A stretch of 64,000 bases of DNA from NCBI RefSeq assembly GCF_026309355.1, contig NZ_JAPJZK010000001.1:1-64000 (forward strand), read 5' to 3'. The notes beneath the pieces were generated by a model that was given only the letters and a program-made list of their open reading frames with translations, was not told the origin of the DNA and searched no databases. The position numbers and the translations under genes were made by a program. Each line of letters begins with the position of its first letter. The first letter of the stretch is position 1. Source of the DNA: Spartinivicinus marinus. Lineage in GTDB: Bacteria > Pseudomonadota > Gammaproteobacteria > Pseudomonadales > Zooshikellaceae. Shown here piece after piece: positions 27,905 through 37,068 of the stretch.

Positions 27905-28591
27905 CTATCGATGCTTTCGCTCACAAGGCACATCGAAATCCACATGATAATGCTCATCATGCCTGACCCAGGAACGCTTGTTAGAAAACTGGATATTATT
28001 ACGTAAGTAGCTACCGTATTTAGTTTTGAATAAATTAGGTTGTAACTTAGGATCAAATATCACTCGCCAGATATCATGGCCTTGTTTTCTTGCAGCTTTA
28101 TGCAAAGCAACAAGATGAGCAGCTAACGCTTCATAGTCGATTTTATAATTATCAAACTCGCTATTTTTGTCAAACTCTATGTCATAACCAAACTTATTTA
28201 ATGGTGTAGTTGGTAAATGAACTGACTTACCTTGTGAGTTGACAACTGGCACCATAAAATCAACTGATAAGCCATTTTGATGGGTTTTATGGGGTGAGAA
28301 CTTACCGCCCTCAGCAAAACCTGTTTCAGAGTATTTAAATACTTTACCAGGCAATGTTTGCTTTAGTTGTGAATAAGCATTGAGAATAATAGCTTTTACT
28401 GACGAATGCACATAGGTCCACCCTGCTAACTGAGCAATAGGACTATAGCCAACAAAATTTTCACCTTCACTGGGCAACTGAACACCGTTTTGCAATCTGC
28501 CATTAGCAGTGGTCCCATAACAAGTGCTGATATCAGCAGCCTGAGCGTAAAATGATAAAGCAACTAAAACGACGGCTAACAAAAATTTCAT
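27905..28591 (-). CDS. Penicillin-insensitive murein endopeptidase-like protein (MepA/M74-like)
   Basis: A 228-residue exported protein with signal MKFLLAVVLVALSFYAQA. Zinc-site motifs of the M74/LAS group are visible: H-x-x-H-x-x-G-x-x-x-D (HKTHQNGLSVDFMVP, about 97-111) and H-x-x-H-x-H (WVRHDEHYHVDFDVPC, near 210). These enzymes cut D-Ala to meso-diaminopimelate cross-links in peptidoglycan. It is shorter than E. coli MepA (274). It is the last gene of a leftward three-gene unit with a small membrane protein and a solute-binding protein. Confidence 0.82.
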   Translation of the reverse strand: MKFLLAVVLVALSFYAQAADISTCYGTTANGRLQNGVQLPSEGENFVGYSPIAQLAGWTYVHSSVKAIILNAYSQLKQTLPGKVFKYSETGFAEGGKFSPHKTHQNGLSVDFMVPVVNSQGKSVHLPTTPLNKFGYDIEFDKNSEFDNYKIDYEALAAHLVALHKAARKQGHDIWRVIFDPKLQPNLFKTKYGSYLRNNIQFSNKRSWVRHDEHYHVDFDVPCERKHR

Positions 28592-28612
28592 CTTTTATTG
28601 ATAATATCTTAA

Positions 28613-28984
28613 TCACAGCCAAGGATTTGGTATAAAACAAACAATAATCAGCCCAGCGGCATTGGTTGCTAGCCCAATTCGATTGGCTAATGATTTTATG
28701 CCTTTAATACGCCTAACAACAGCTGTTGTTAACCCTATTACACCCAGCATAGCAGCCAGTGCATAGAGGTATTTTACCAAGCTCAGCAAGTCAATGATGG
28801 GAGATACTGGTGCCTTGAATGCAGGTTCTGTTTTGGTGGAGTTGGGCATTAACTCCCCTTTCACATTCAAATACGCCTGATGCAGTGTTTCGCCTTCAAA
28901 CCAGTGCTGTGAACCATAATCAGCTATCAATGCGAAGACTAATGCAATAACACCTAATACAATGACTAAAAAATTAACTTTCAT
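28613..28984 (-). CDS. Small membrane protein of unknown function
   Basis: A 123-residue protein I do not recognise. It has three hydrophobic segments: residues about 3-23 (FLVIVLGVIALVFALIADYG), about 66-87 (LVKYLYALAAMLGVIGLTTAVV) and about 101-118 (GLATNAAGLIIVCFIP). A polar stretch between the first two (SQHWFEGETLHQAYLNVKGELMPNSTKTEP) is probably periplasmic. It begins directly at the stop of the upstream solute-binding gene (TAAATG), so translation is coupled, and lies 21 bases before the endopeptidase gene. Confidence 0.6.
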   Translation of the reverse strand: MKVNFLVIVLGVIALVFALIADYGSQHWFEGETLHQAYLNVKGELMPNSTKTEPAFKAPVSPIIDLLSLVKYLYALAAMLGVIGLTTAVVRRIKGIKSLANRIGLATNAAGLIIVCFIPNPWL

Positions 28985-29710
28985 TTACATACGACAGTTT
29001 GCTACCTGCTGATTAAACGCAGCTAAAAATGCAGGATAACGCTTAACAAAGGGAATAGCAAAATAAACGGCTAAAGGCTTGGACTTAAAAGGCTCAGCGT
29101 TTAGCTGACCATGCCAACGGTTATCTTTCAATACATGTTCCATTACATCACTACTGGCCAGAGCAGCATCAATCCGCTTAAGTTTTAACATTTGTACCAA
29201 CTGCTTAGTACTCGTTGGGGGAACGGATAGCACTTGGTAACCTTGCTGCTTTAAATAGCGGTGCATATTGGCCCCCAAAAAACTGCTCACTCTAGCTTGG
29301 GATTTAAACTGTTTATTTGTTGGCTTAATTTGAGCACTATCCAAAAAATACCAAGTCCATTGCTGTTCTAAAATATCTCTTGATTTTACTGCATATTTAT
29401 CACGCTCAGCATTTTGTGATGCGGCAAAGAAGCCATCGGCCATACCTATCACCACTTCACGTTGCGCCCTTTTCCACGGCAATACACGCAAATCAAATGC
29501 CACCCCCAACTGCTCCAATACACACTCAATTATTTGGTACGCAAGCCCATCAAAATGCCCTTCTGGCTGATAACTACCATAAGGCGCTTGATTATGCGTC
29601 GTCAGCAGTATCTTGCCTGGAAGAGAAGCCCAGCAGACAGGTAAACATAAGATACCGATAATTAAACTTGATAGGCAATTAACCGTAAAATGCATAAATA
29701 AAGACGACAT
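28985..29710 (-). CDS. Periplasmic solute-binding protein, family 3-like
   Basis: A 241-residue exported protein with signal segment ending LPVCWA. The body opens KILLTTHNQAPYGSYQPEGHFDGLAYQIIECVLEQLGVAFDLRVLPWKRAQREVVIGMADGFFAASQNAERD, a typical family 3 lobe including the P-x-x-R-A segment, and closes with MHRYLKQQGYQVLSVPPTSTKQLVQMLKLKRIDAALASSDVM. It has no linked ABC permease; it heads a unit with a membrane protein and a murein endopeptidase, so its role may be sensing rather than uptake. A downstream ATG (residue 6) is an alternative start. Confidence 0.75.
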   Translation of the reverse strand: MSSLFMHFTVNCLSSLIIGILCLPVCWASLPGKILLTTHNQAPYGSYQPEGHFDGLAYQIIECVLEQLGVAFDLRVLPWKRAQREVVIGMADGFFAASQNAERDKYAVKSRDILEQQWTWYFLDSAQIKPTNKQFKSQARVSSFLGANMHRYLKQQGYQVLSVPPTSTKQLVQMLKLKRIDAALASSDVMEHVLKDNRWHGQLNAEPFKSKPLAVYFAIPFVKRYPAFLAAFNQQVANCRM

Positions 29711-29978
29711 TGCAGTATGGGGCGTTATTCTAACTAATGAAAAGCATTATCAAAAAGTTTTTTTAATAAATACATTATTTTACAGCCGACAAGGGGACAA
29801 TCAGACTATCTCTTCACCAGCCATGAATTGATCCTTTCTCACATCCTTCTGTCTCCTAATATTCACTGATATAATCGCCAAATAACTTAAGAAGTAGTAC
29901 GTTAACCGCTTAGTGATTATATAACGTACACTTACTCAACAGATAACATTCAACAGTAACAACAGGAGCAATGCATTA

Positions 29979-31379
29979 ATGGCCATTACCTCCATTAAAG
30001 AGGCGTTAGCAGGGGCAGTTTCTTCAGGTGGTGAAATTACGATTCAAGGATGGATCCGTACCCGTCGTGACTCAAAAGCTGGTATTTCATTTCTCAATGT
30101 ACATGATGGCTCTTGCTTTGACCCCATTCAGATCGTTGTTCCTAAAGAATTAGCTAATTACGAAGAGACTGTCTTACAGATTACCAGTGGTTGTGCAGTG
30201 ACTATTACTGGCACACTCGTTCAATCACAAGGTAAAGGGCAGTCATTCGAAATTCAAGCAACGCAAGTAACCGTTGTTGGCTGGGTTGAAAACCCTGATA
30301 GCTACCCTATCCAACCAAAGCCTCATACAGTTGAGTTTCTTAGAGAGGTTGCCCACTTAAGACCCCGCACTAATTTAATTGGGGCTGTCACTCGGGTAAG
30401 AAATACTATATCGCAATCCATCCACCAGTTTTTCAATGAAAATGGCTATTGCTGGATTCACACACCAATTATTACAGCCAGTGACTGTGAAGGTGCTGGA
30501 GAATTATTTCGGGTCAGTGCATTAGATATGCAAAATTTGCCTCGCACAGAACAAGGCAACATTGACTTCAGCCAGGACTTTTTTGGTTGCGAATCATTTC
30601 TAACGGTATCAGGCCAATTAAATGTTGAAGCTTATTGTTTAGCTATGAGCAAAGTGTATACGTTTGGGCCAACTTTCCGTGCTGAAAACTCCAACACCAG
30701 CCGTCATTTAGCTGAGTTCTGGATGGTAGAACCTGAAATTGCCTTTGCTGATTTAAAAGATGTCATTCAGCTTGCCGAAAATATGCTCAAGTATGTTTTT
30801 AACAAAGTACTTAGCGAGCGAGCTGATGATATGGACTTCTTTGCTAAGCGCGTTGAAAAGACAGCTATTTCTCGGCTACAGCATATTTTAGAAAGCCAGT
30901 TTGTAGAAATTGACTACACTGATGCCATTAAAATTCTCCAGGATTCAGGCAAAAAGTTCGAACATCCGGTTAGCTGGGGTATCGATTTACAAACAGAGCA
31001 TGAGCGCTTCCTTAGTGAAGAGCATGTTAAGGCACCCGTAGTGGTAAGCAACTATCCCAAAGATATTAAAGCATTTTACATGCGGATGAATGATGATAAT
31101 AAAACAGTTGCTGCAATGGACGTGCTAGCCCCAGGTATTGGTGAAATTATTGGTGGTTCACAACGTGAAGAACGTTTAGACAAACTAGACCTGCGTTTAG
31201 ATGAAATGGGCATACCCAAAGAAAGTTTAGGCTGGTATCGAGACTTACGTCGCTATGGCACCGTACCTCATGGTGGTTTTGGCTTAGGTCTAGAACGGCT
31301 GGTTTCCTATATTACTGGGGTTGCTAATGTTCGGGATGTCATTCCATTTCCTAGAACCCGTCGCAATGCAGGCTTCTAA
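29979..31379 (+). CDS. asnS: Asparaginyl-tRNA synthetase
   Basis: A 466-residue class II aminoacyl-tRNA synthetase that charges tRNA-Asn. The N-terminal OB-fold anticodon-binding domain ([28 protein letters not shown]) is followed by motif 1 ([23 protein letters not shown]), motif 2 ([26 protein letters not shown]) and motif 3 ([34 protein letters not shown]), ending exactly as expected. The ATG follows AGGAGCA. Length equals the E. coli enzyme. Monocistronic; copy D of the dispersed repeat lies 60 bases downstream. Confidence 0.98.
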   Translation: MAITSIKEALAGAVSSGGEITIQGWIRTRRDSKAGISFLNVHDGSCFDPIQIVVPKELANYEETVLQITSGCAVTITGTLVQSQGKGQSFEIQATQVTVVGWVENPDSYPIQPKPHTVEFLREVAHLRPRTNLIGAVTRVRNTISQSIHQFFNENGYCWIHTPIITASDCEGAGELFRVSALDMQNLPRTEQGNIDFSQDFFGCESFLTVSGQLNVEAYCLAMSKVYTFGPTFRAENSNTSRHLAEFWMVEPEIAFADLKDVIQLAENMLKYVFNKVLSERADDMDFFAKRVEKTAISRLQHILESQFVEIDYTDAIKILQDSGKKFEHPVSWGIDLQTEHERFLSEEHVKAPVVVSNYPKDIKAFYMRMNDDNKTVAAMDVLAPGIGEIIGGSQREERLDKLDLRLDEMGIPKESLGWYRDLRRYGTVPHGGFGLGLERLVSYITGVANVRDVIPFPRTRRNAGF

Positions 31380-31437
31380 TTATCAGCTCAACACCTAGCA
31401 AGCCTTTGCAGCGCCTATAAGAAAAAAGCCGCCTACT

Positions 31438-31564
31438 TATAACCCAATGCGAAGGGTTTTTAGGTGAGGCCATCCAGTGACGAAGCCTCATGAACCTATT
31501 GAAATAGGTGATTGGGGTGAGGAGTGATGATAACAAAACCTAAAAATGATTTGCGACGAGTATA
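31438..31564. repeat. Dispersed inverted-end repeat, copy D
   Basis: Read on the minus strand it matches copy C almost throughout: GAATCATTTTTAGG-like left arm, CACTCCTCACCCCAATCACC, AATAGGTTCATGAGGCTTCG, GATGGCCTCACCTAAAAA and the final TTCGCATTGGG. It lies between convergent asnS and DUF3137 genes. The small reading frames it contains are not genes. Confidence 0.85.
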
Positions 31565-31618
31565 TTCAGTAAGGCGGCTCAATAAATTACTAAAAATTGT
31601 ATGTAATGATAGGCGAGA

Positions 31619-32569
31619 TTATTGGCAGAATAACTGCGCAATGTCTATATTTCTGTCGTAATGATGATATGTTTTACAAAAAACATCATAATTTTTATAA
31701 GAGTTTTCTTGCTCAAATAAAGTAAGATAAAACTCATCTGCAATAAAAATCACCACTCGATTTGCATAACAGCCAATCGCAATGGGTAAGTCCCCTTTTA
31801 ATAATTTTTTGATGGCAGGATAATAAGGTGAAGCTTTTACCGCATCCACAGCTGTTTCAGAAGAATAGTAAAGTGACACCTCTTTACCAACTCCCAAGCC
31901 GTGGTCAACGGTATAGGGCAACAACTGCTCATCCCTCAATGCTTCTAAACCTGGAATTTGTTGTGACACCGCTAACAAAATTCCTTTGAAACGATGAGGT
32001 ACTTTCAATGAAATTAAGGTACCCCATACTGCACCCCGCTGTAACCATTCTGTGGTTTCAATCGCTAGTTGCTGATCAGCCAGTCCTATTTCCAGATCAC
32101 AAATATCGTATTGAACACCCTCTAATTCACCTGTAAAACCTAAGTGACAACTGGGCTTAGCTTTTTGCCGTGCAAGCAGCCCACAATGAAATAAACTTTT
32201 ATTAATTCCATCATGTTGCATATAGTTTCTAGCTTTACAGTCATTAATAAACGCCACATGTTTATATAATTTATGATAATACTCTGCGAAACTTTCAGGA
32301 ATACGACGGTCACTAGCGGTATAAACTAACAACAACAATAACACTAAAATAAAATAAGCAAGTGAGGCCAGCGTTAATAGCATAAACCCTGAGCCTACAT
32401 CATTCGCTAAAAAGCCTGTTACTAATAGTACATTGACATAGCCCAAACCTAATAGCTGATATAATCTACTTTCGGAACGTATTGCATTAATTCTTTTACA
32501 TTCAGATCGAACAATATCAGGGACAAAGCTTTGTTTAAAATATGTCGCTATTTCTCGGTAGGCATGCAT
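31619..32569 (-). CDS. DUF3137 membrane-anchored protein
   Basis: A 316-residue protein with two adjacent hydrophobic helices near residues 40-60 and 65-90 (LGYVNVLLVTGFLA, FMLLTLASLAYFILVLLLLLVYTA) and a soluble remainder. The layout, with an N-terminal FVPDIVRSECKRI segment, the helix pair, HCGLLARQK...FTGELEGVQYDICDLEIGL and RFKGILLAVSQQIPGLEAL, fits DUF3137 proteins, whose function is unknown. It is separated from the T3SS chaperone gene by a strong bidirectional terminator and stands alone. Confidence 0.75.
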   Translation of the reverse strand: MHAYREIATYFKQSFVPDIVRSECKRINAIRSESRLYQLLGLGYVNVLLVTGFLANDVGSGFMLLTLASLAYFILVLLLLLVYTASDRRIPESFAEYYHKLYKHVAFINDCKARNYMQHDGINKSLFHCGLLARQKAKPSCHLGFTGELEGVQYDICDLEIGLADQQLAIETTEWLQRGAVWGTLISLKVPHRFKGILLAVSQQIPGLEALRDEQLLPYTVDHGLGVGKEVSLYYSSETAVDAVKASPYYPAIKKLLKGDLPIAIGCYANRVVIFIADEFYLTLFEQENSYKNYDVFCKTYHHYDRNIDIAQLFCQ

Positions 32570-32714
32570 TGATTTTGCTCTAACCCAGTTAATTCAAATT
32601 TAGTCAGGCTAAAGGGTACCTAGTAGAGGGTTTAAGGTCACTATCACCCGTGTATTAATTAATTATTCTGTGGCGCTTCCCATGCAGCCCTTGTGACAGA
32701 TTATGCAGTTAACC

Positions 32715-32746
32715 GAAAACACCCTCTTATAAGAGGGTGTTTTTAT
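32715..32746 (-). terminator. Bidirectional terminator ending the sctW-sctV-chaperone unit
   Basis: AACACCCTCTTATAAGAGGGTGTT is a perfect palindrome flanked by A-run and T-run. It lies about 60 bases beyond the stop of the leftward chaperone gene and isolates the secretion locus from the DUF3137 gene. Confidence 0.85.
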
Positions 32747-32805
32747 TTCTGTTTAAGAGTTTAACAAATATAAAGAAATTATTTTGAAGGTAAAATAAAG
32801 AAAGG

Positions 32806-33270
32806 TTATACCCGAAGGGCAACCGGCTCATCAGTATACGGCTGTTCAAATGAGCTAAAAGAAAAATCGACAGAGGTCAATTCCGTTTGTAAGTCGATGC
32901 TTTCCTCAATAAAATCCGCCAGGTCTTGCTGAAATAAACCAAAATCCATTTTCTCAATTGAGATAGCACGGGCTAACATCACATAACCTGTTCGTTTATC
33001 AAGCACCATACTAGAAACAGTATTATCTAACTGAAATAGATTTAAATGTAATACCTCTTGTAGTAAGTCAGCCTGTTGCTCTTTGGTTTCTGGCAGTTTA
33101 ACCAAAGGAGAATAAAAGTAGCCCCGATCAGATTCAGGTATTACCTCAATGATACATTGCGCGCCATTTTCACACTCAAGACAGCAGCACCCACCATCAT
33201 CCAATTTCAACTTAGCATCACTGGTACTGATTTGTGCCAACCATTGGTTGATTGTCTCTACAACATCCAT
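32806..33270 (-). CDS. CesT-family class I type III secretion chaperone
   Basis: A 154-residue acidic protein with the class I chaperone layout: N-terminal helix (ETINQWLAQIS), strands with a Cys-rich turn (DDGGCCCLECENGAQCIIEVIPES), central LLQEVLHLNLFQ helix with L..N segment, DKRTGYVMLARAISIEKMDFGLFQQDLADFIEESIDLQTEL and a free tail ending PVALRV. These chaperones dimerise and bind the N-terminal region of a secreted protein. It follows sctV, where Yersinia has lcrR and Pseudomonas pcrR. The tail resembles that of ExsC (ending GMRV), so an ExsC-like anti-anti-activator role is possible but unproven; partner unknown. The 186-base gap before it may hold its own promoter. Confidence 0.7.
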   Translation of the reverse strand: MDVVETINQWLAQISTSDAKLKLDDGGCCCLECENGAQCIIEVIPESDRGYFYSPLVKLPETKEQQADLLQEVLHLNLFQLDNTVSSMVLDKRTGYVMLARAISIEKMDFGLFQQDLADFIEESIDLQTELTSVDFSFSSFEQPYTDEPVALRV

Positions 33271-33456
33271 CCAGTTGTTCCCGATTTATTCATGATTTCA
33301 GTCGTATATACAACAGTATATATACGGAAAATAACCTTTAGCGTCACTGAATACCTTTCGTATAAGCTCTTTCTGGCTGGCATTATGTTATTGACGCTCC
33401 GACGGCTCACTCTTGTAACAATTAACATTATTTGATTGAACCATTGCACACAAATA

Positions 33457-35559
33457 TTATAAAACAATTCGCCCTAAAGGTTGTACATTTATTTCCTCTG
33501 TTAACTCTTGAAACGACAGTACAGGCAACGCATAAAGCTCTGCTTCAATAATTTTACGCACATAACGCCTTATATCCATCGCCACAATTAAAACGGGCTT
33601 TTTTGCGGCGGTTTCAATGTCTCCCACCTGCCGTTTAATACTTGTCAGCAAGTTATCTGTGACAGCAGGGTCTAGCGCTAAATAGCAACCTGCAGAGGTC
33701 TGGCGAATGCCACCACGAATAGTATCTTCTACATACTGATCCAACATGTAACAGGGTAAAAACTGATGTCCATTACTAAACTTATGGCTAATGTAGCGTT
33801 TTAAGCTACTACGTACATACTCTGTCAGTTGTACAACATCTTTCTCTTTTTGCCCCCACTCGGCCAATGCTTCTAGCACTTTACGCACATCTCGAATAGA
33901 AATCTCTTCAGACACCAAACGCTGCAATACTTCACTGATTTTTTGAATAGGCAACAAACGTTGTACTTCTTTTACCAGCTCAGCAAACCCCTTTTCCATT
34001 TCAGCCAGGAGATAGCGAGTTTCTTGAATACCAATAAACTCTTCTGCATGTTTTTTGAGCACTAATGACAAATGGTAACTCACCAACTGATCAAGCTGTA
34101 AATAGCTTAAATCAGCTTGATTAAACTCAGCTGCATATTCTTCTGCCACCCAACAAGCTGAAGCACCTGGTAAAAAGTTAATTGGATTATCTGCAGTCAA
34201 GCCAAATAAGGCTAGCTGCTCAAATGGGCCGGTATACAGTATTTGGCCTTGCTGCCAGAGGCCTTTGGCTACAGGAATTTCTTGCAGGTAAATGGCATAG
34301 CTACCAGGCTCCAAATTATCAACTACCCGCACTTGAATACCAGGGAAAGGCACACCTAAGTCTAAATAAAGGCTGCGTCTTATAGTGGCAAGCTGCTGCT
34401 TTACTTGGTCCAGGTTAACTAACGTTTGTAAATCACTGGATAAGTCAATTAAGACTGGAACGGTTAAAGCAACCGTTTCTTGCTCAGCTAGCTGCTTAGC
34501 TGCAACGGGTGCACTTTCATTGGCTTTATTCGAAGGCATACCCGGCACAGCATGTTTATCTGTTAACTCAGCAGAACCTTCAGTTTTCGCCAAGCCATTA
34601 AGCAGCCAGCCTCCTCCACCAATCACGATGGCTAAACAAATAAACGTAACGGTAGGAAAGCCGGGAATTAAAGCAAAAGCTAGCAATAAACCACCACCAA
34701 TTAATAGTGCCTTTGGTTGTTTTCCTACTTGTGAACCAATATCTGTACCTAAATTAGTGGCCTTTTCTGTAGTCACTCGGGTAACGATCATCCCTGCGGT
34801 AATGGAGATAAACAATGCCGGTATTTGCGAAATTAAGCCATCACCCACTGTTAGGATAGAATACACTTGCAGCGCTTCCCCTGCAGGCAGCCCTCGCTGC
34901 ATAACCCCAATGGTCACCCCTCCCAAAATATTCACGATAATAATCACCAGCCCAGCGATCGCATCACCTTTCACAAACTTCATCGCGCCATCCATCGCAC
35001 CATATAACTGACTTTCTTTCTCAATCATGGCTCGACGCTCTTTGGCTTCGTTTACATCAATCACTCCCGCACGCATATCTCCATCAATACTCATTTGTTT
35101 ACCGGGCATTGCATCCAGAGAAAAGCGCGCGCTGACTTCTGCCACCCGTTCTGAGCCTTTAGTGATAACCAGAAACTGAACAATGGTAATAATTAAAAAG
35201 ACAACAATACCAACGACTAAATTGCCTCCCACCACAAAGTTACCAAAGGTGTAAACTATTTGCCCAGCATCAGCCTGCAATAGAATCAACCGAGTAGTAG
35301 TGATGGATAATGCCAAACGAAACAAGGTGGTTAACAACAGTACTGAAGGAAATGCTGAGAATTCCAACGGGCTGCTAATATAAACAGCAATCATCAATAA
35401 GACGACAGATATCCCCATGTTAAGCGCAATCAATACATCAACCAGTCCAGTTGGCAGTGGTAAAATCATCATGAATACCACTGCTACTAGCATTATCGCC
35501 AACAAAATATCATTACGCTGACTCAGCCGGTTTAACACCGATAACCAACTAGCTTGCAT
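33457..35559 (-). CDS. sctV: T3SS export gate protein SctV (YscV/LcrD family)
   Basis: A 700-residue inner-membrane export gate. Start ATG 35559 has GAGGA six bases upstream and gives [36 protein letters not shown], matching the YscV start; an upstream in-frame extension is rejected. About eight membrane helices occupy residues 20-320, including the FHIPEP-family loop ([26 protein letters not shown]). The cytoplasmic domain forms the nonameric ring that receives substrates ([38 protein letters not shown]-like segment). It overlaps sctY by 11 bases. Confidence 0.97.
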   Translation of the reverse strand: MQASWLSVLNRLSQRNDILLAIMLVAVVFMMILPLPTGLVDVLIALNMGISVVLLMIAVYISSPLEFSAFPSVLLLTTLFRLALSITTTRLILLQADAGQIVYTFGNFVVGGNLVVGIVVFLIITIVQFLVITKGSERVAEVSARFSLDAMPGKQMSIDGDMRAGVIDVNEAKERRAMIEKESQLYGAMDGAMKFVKGDAIAGLVIIIVNILGGVTIGVMQRGLPAGEALQVYSILTVGDGLISQIPALFISITAGMIVTRVTTEKATNLGTDIGSQVGKQPKALLIGGGLLLAFALIPGFPTVTFICLAIVIGGGGWLLNGLAKTEGSAELTDKHAVPGMPSNKANESAPVAAKQLAEQETVALTVPVLIDLSSDLQTLVNLDQVKQQLATIRRSLYLDLGVPFPGIQVRVVDNLEPGSYAIYLQEIPVAKGLWQQGQILYTGPFEQLALFGLTADNPINFLPGASACWVAEEYAAEFNQADLSYLQLDQLVSYHLSLVLKKHAEEFIGIQETRYLLAEMEKGFAELVKEVQRLLPIQKISEVLQRLVSEEISIRDVRKVLEALAEWGQKEKDVVQLTEYVRSSLKRYISHKFSNGHQFLPCYMLDQYVEDTIRGGIRQTSAGCYLALDPAVTDNLLTSIKRQVGDIETAAKKPVLIVAMDIRRYVRKIIEAELYALPVLSFQELTEEINVQPLGRIVL

Positions 35560-35899
35560 GACTATCCTCAAGAATTTTTTTAAGCTTTTGATAACGGGTT
35601 TTGGCGGCAGCAACATGATTGGTTGCCACTAATGCCCGACACTGAATCAACCCCACCTGGTATTTTTCTTGTAGTGTTAATTCTGGCTGCTGTAGTAATT
35701 TCTCTGCCAAATGGAAGCAGCTTTTAAAACGTTTACTTGCCCAATAAGCACGCAATAACAACTTATTAGCCAGTGACCATTCAGGGTTCTCCAGTAAAGT
35801 CAGTTGTAACAAGGGAATGGCTTTACCTGGGTGCTGATATTCGATTAAAAACTGTGCTTGAGCAAGCAAATACTGCTGCTGCTGTTCAGTTAACTTCAT
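35549..35899 (-). CDS. sctY: T3SS chaperone SctY (YscY family)
   Basis: A 116-residue TPR-like helical protein. In Yersinia YscY binds YscX and both are needed for export of early substrates through YscV. The sequence ([85 protein letters not shown]) matches in length and repeat spacing. Gene order sctX-sctY-sctV is the one conserved in Ysc systems, and it overlaps sctV. Confidence 0.9.
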   Translation of the reverse strand: MKLTEQQQQYLLAQAQFLIEYQHPGKAIPLLQLTLLENPEWSLANKLLLRAYWASKRFKSCFHLAEKLLQQPELTLQEKYQVGLIQCRALVATNHVAAAKTRYQKLKKILEDSHAS

Positions 35900-35920
35900 T
35901 GATGCTGAATATACCTGTGG

Positions 35921-36325
35921 TTAAGGCTTCTGTAGTAGTCGAGCAAGCACTTCATACTCCCTACGCAATTTTTTTAACTCAACTAATACTTCATGAGCTT
36001 CACTCACTACTCGCTGAGAGGGAGCATTTTTAGTAGGGTTTTCCGGTTTGATTGCAGTAGCCAATTGTTCAATAAGCTGATCAGACAACTTACGTTGCTG
36101 GGAAGGCTCCAGCACACGGCCATCTAATTGAAAAGTCCCTAGTGGTGCATCAAAAATTGTTTCTGTTGCATGATTTAACTGGCTACCTGCCAGCTCAACC
36201 GGCAGTTGCTGTGTAGAGGAGGAGTCAGACGGACGTGGATTTTGCAATGACTGGCTGGCGGGATTAATCGACTCACTGGGGGTTACAGCCGGGCTAGCGG
36301 TAATATCCGTCAATGGCTTAACCAT
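35921..36325 (-). CDS. sctX: T3SS protein SctX (YscX family)
   Basis: A 134-residue protein with a low-complexity Ser/Pro-rich N-terminal half and a conserved helical end: FDAPLGTFQLDGRVLEPSQQRKLSDQLIEQLATAI and SEAHEVLVELKKLRREYEVLARLLQ. YscX is an early secreted export factor that partners YscY and YscV. Identification rests on this C-terminal pattern and position between sycN and sctY. Ysc-family specific, so it places the system in that family. Confidence 0.88.
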   Translation of the reverse strand: MVKPLTDITASPAVTPSESINPASQSLQNPRPSDSSSTQQLPVELAGSQLNHATETIFDAPLGTFQLDGRVLEPSQQRKLSDQLIEQLATAIKPENPTKNAPSQRVVSEAHEVLVELKKLRREYEVLARLLQKP

Positions 36326-36349
36326 ACAACAATCCTCTTAATACTGCAG

Positions 36350-36724
36350 TTAACTTGCTCGGCACTTGATGTGCAATTGAGTCAGCGTATTAAATAACTG
36401 ACTTAGTTGATTAATGGTCACTTGCTCTTCTTCTAATAAGCAAAAAAACACTAATTCAGTACTTCCTTTAAGTCCTACTTGAATTGGAAAAGGTATCCCC
36501 AATTGGTAATCACAGGCCTGGCTGGCTGTTTGCAACCAAGCATCCCCTAAAGGGTAGTGCTGACTTAGTAGTACCATAATTCCTGCGGGATGCTGCTCTA
36601 TATGCAACTGACCATTTTGCTCAAAATCAAGGCCTAAACAACCAGACTCAGCCCAGCCTTGGGCATTAATACCAAACTGCCCCACAAATTCTACTACGGC
36701 TTGGTCTACCCACTGCTGAATCAT
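36350..36724 (-). CDS. sycN: SctW chaperone SycN-like protein
   Basis: A 124-residue class I chaperone fold: N-terminal helix (IQQWVDQAVVEFVGQFGI), strands (GQLHIEQHPAGIMVLLSQHYP), a LQTASQACDYQLGIPFPIQVGLKGSTELVFFCLLEEEQVTINQLSQLFNTL segment. In Yersinia SycN pairs with YscB to bind the N-terminus of YopN and deliver it to the gate; a yscB gene is present at 56923. Its ATG overlaps the tyeA stop (ATGA), so the two are coupled. Confidence 0.85.
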   Translation of the reverse strand: MIQQWVDQAVVEFVGQFGINAQGWAESGCLGLDFEQNGQLHIEQHPAGIMVLLSQHYPLGDAWLQTASQACDYQLGIPFPIQVGLKGSTELVFFCLLEEEQVTINQLSQLFNTLTQLHIKCRAS

Positions 36725-36987
36725 TGCAGTTCATCTTCCTCTTTTTCTATGGCTATATCTAATGCTTCCTGAATAGCCTCCAATAAGTTAAAGCGATGAT
36801 CCATGTCGTTAAATGCTTCCACTGGAATTTCTCGCACTAACTGTTTAAATTGCTGTAAAAAACCAATGACTTCCTCTGCGTCTTTTAAATTAAGCGCATT
36901 GACAAAGTTATCAATATCATTGGCTCTCACCCAGGATTTATCTTGCAATACTAACAGGTCTTTAAAAAACTGTTCTTTGTTATACAT
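36721..36987 (-). CDS. tyeA: Secretion gatekeeper subunit TyeA-like protein
   Basis: An 88-residue helical acidic protein. KEQFFKDLLVLQDKSWVRANDIDNFVNALNLKDAEEVIGFLQQFKQLVREIPVEAFNDMDHRFNLLEAIQEALDIAIEKEEDE matches TyeA, which binds the C-terminal part of YopN to hold the gate closed before host contact. In some species TyeA is fused to SctW; here it is a separate gene 81 bases after sctW and overlapping sycN. Confidence 0.9.
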   Translation of the reverse strand: MYNKEQFFKDLLVLQDKSWVRANDIDNFVNALNLKDAEEVIGFLQQFKQLVREIPVEAFNDMDHRFNLLEAIQEALDIAIEKEEDELQ

Positions 36988-37068
36988 ACAACAGCCTAAC
37001 CTTCACAATACGCCATAAAACCGTTTGCTTTACACTCTTGTATTACTTTCGTTTGTATTACTTTCGTT

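Noticed and set aside
31351-31536. 61-codon leftward frame across the asnS end
   Set aside because: It overlaps the asnS 3' end and repeat copy D, has no ribosome site and is explained by the repeat.
34385-35011. 208-codon rightward frame
   Set aside because: It is antisense to sctV membrane helices; the Ser/Pro/Thr-rich product is typical of a shadow frame.
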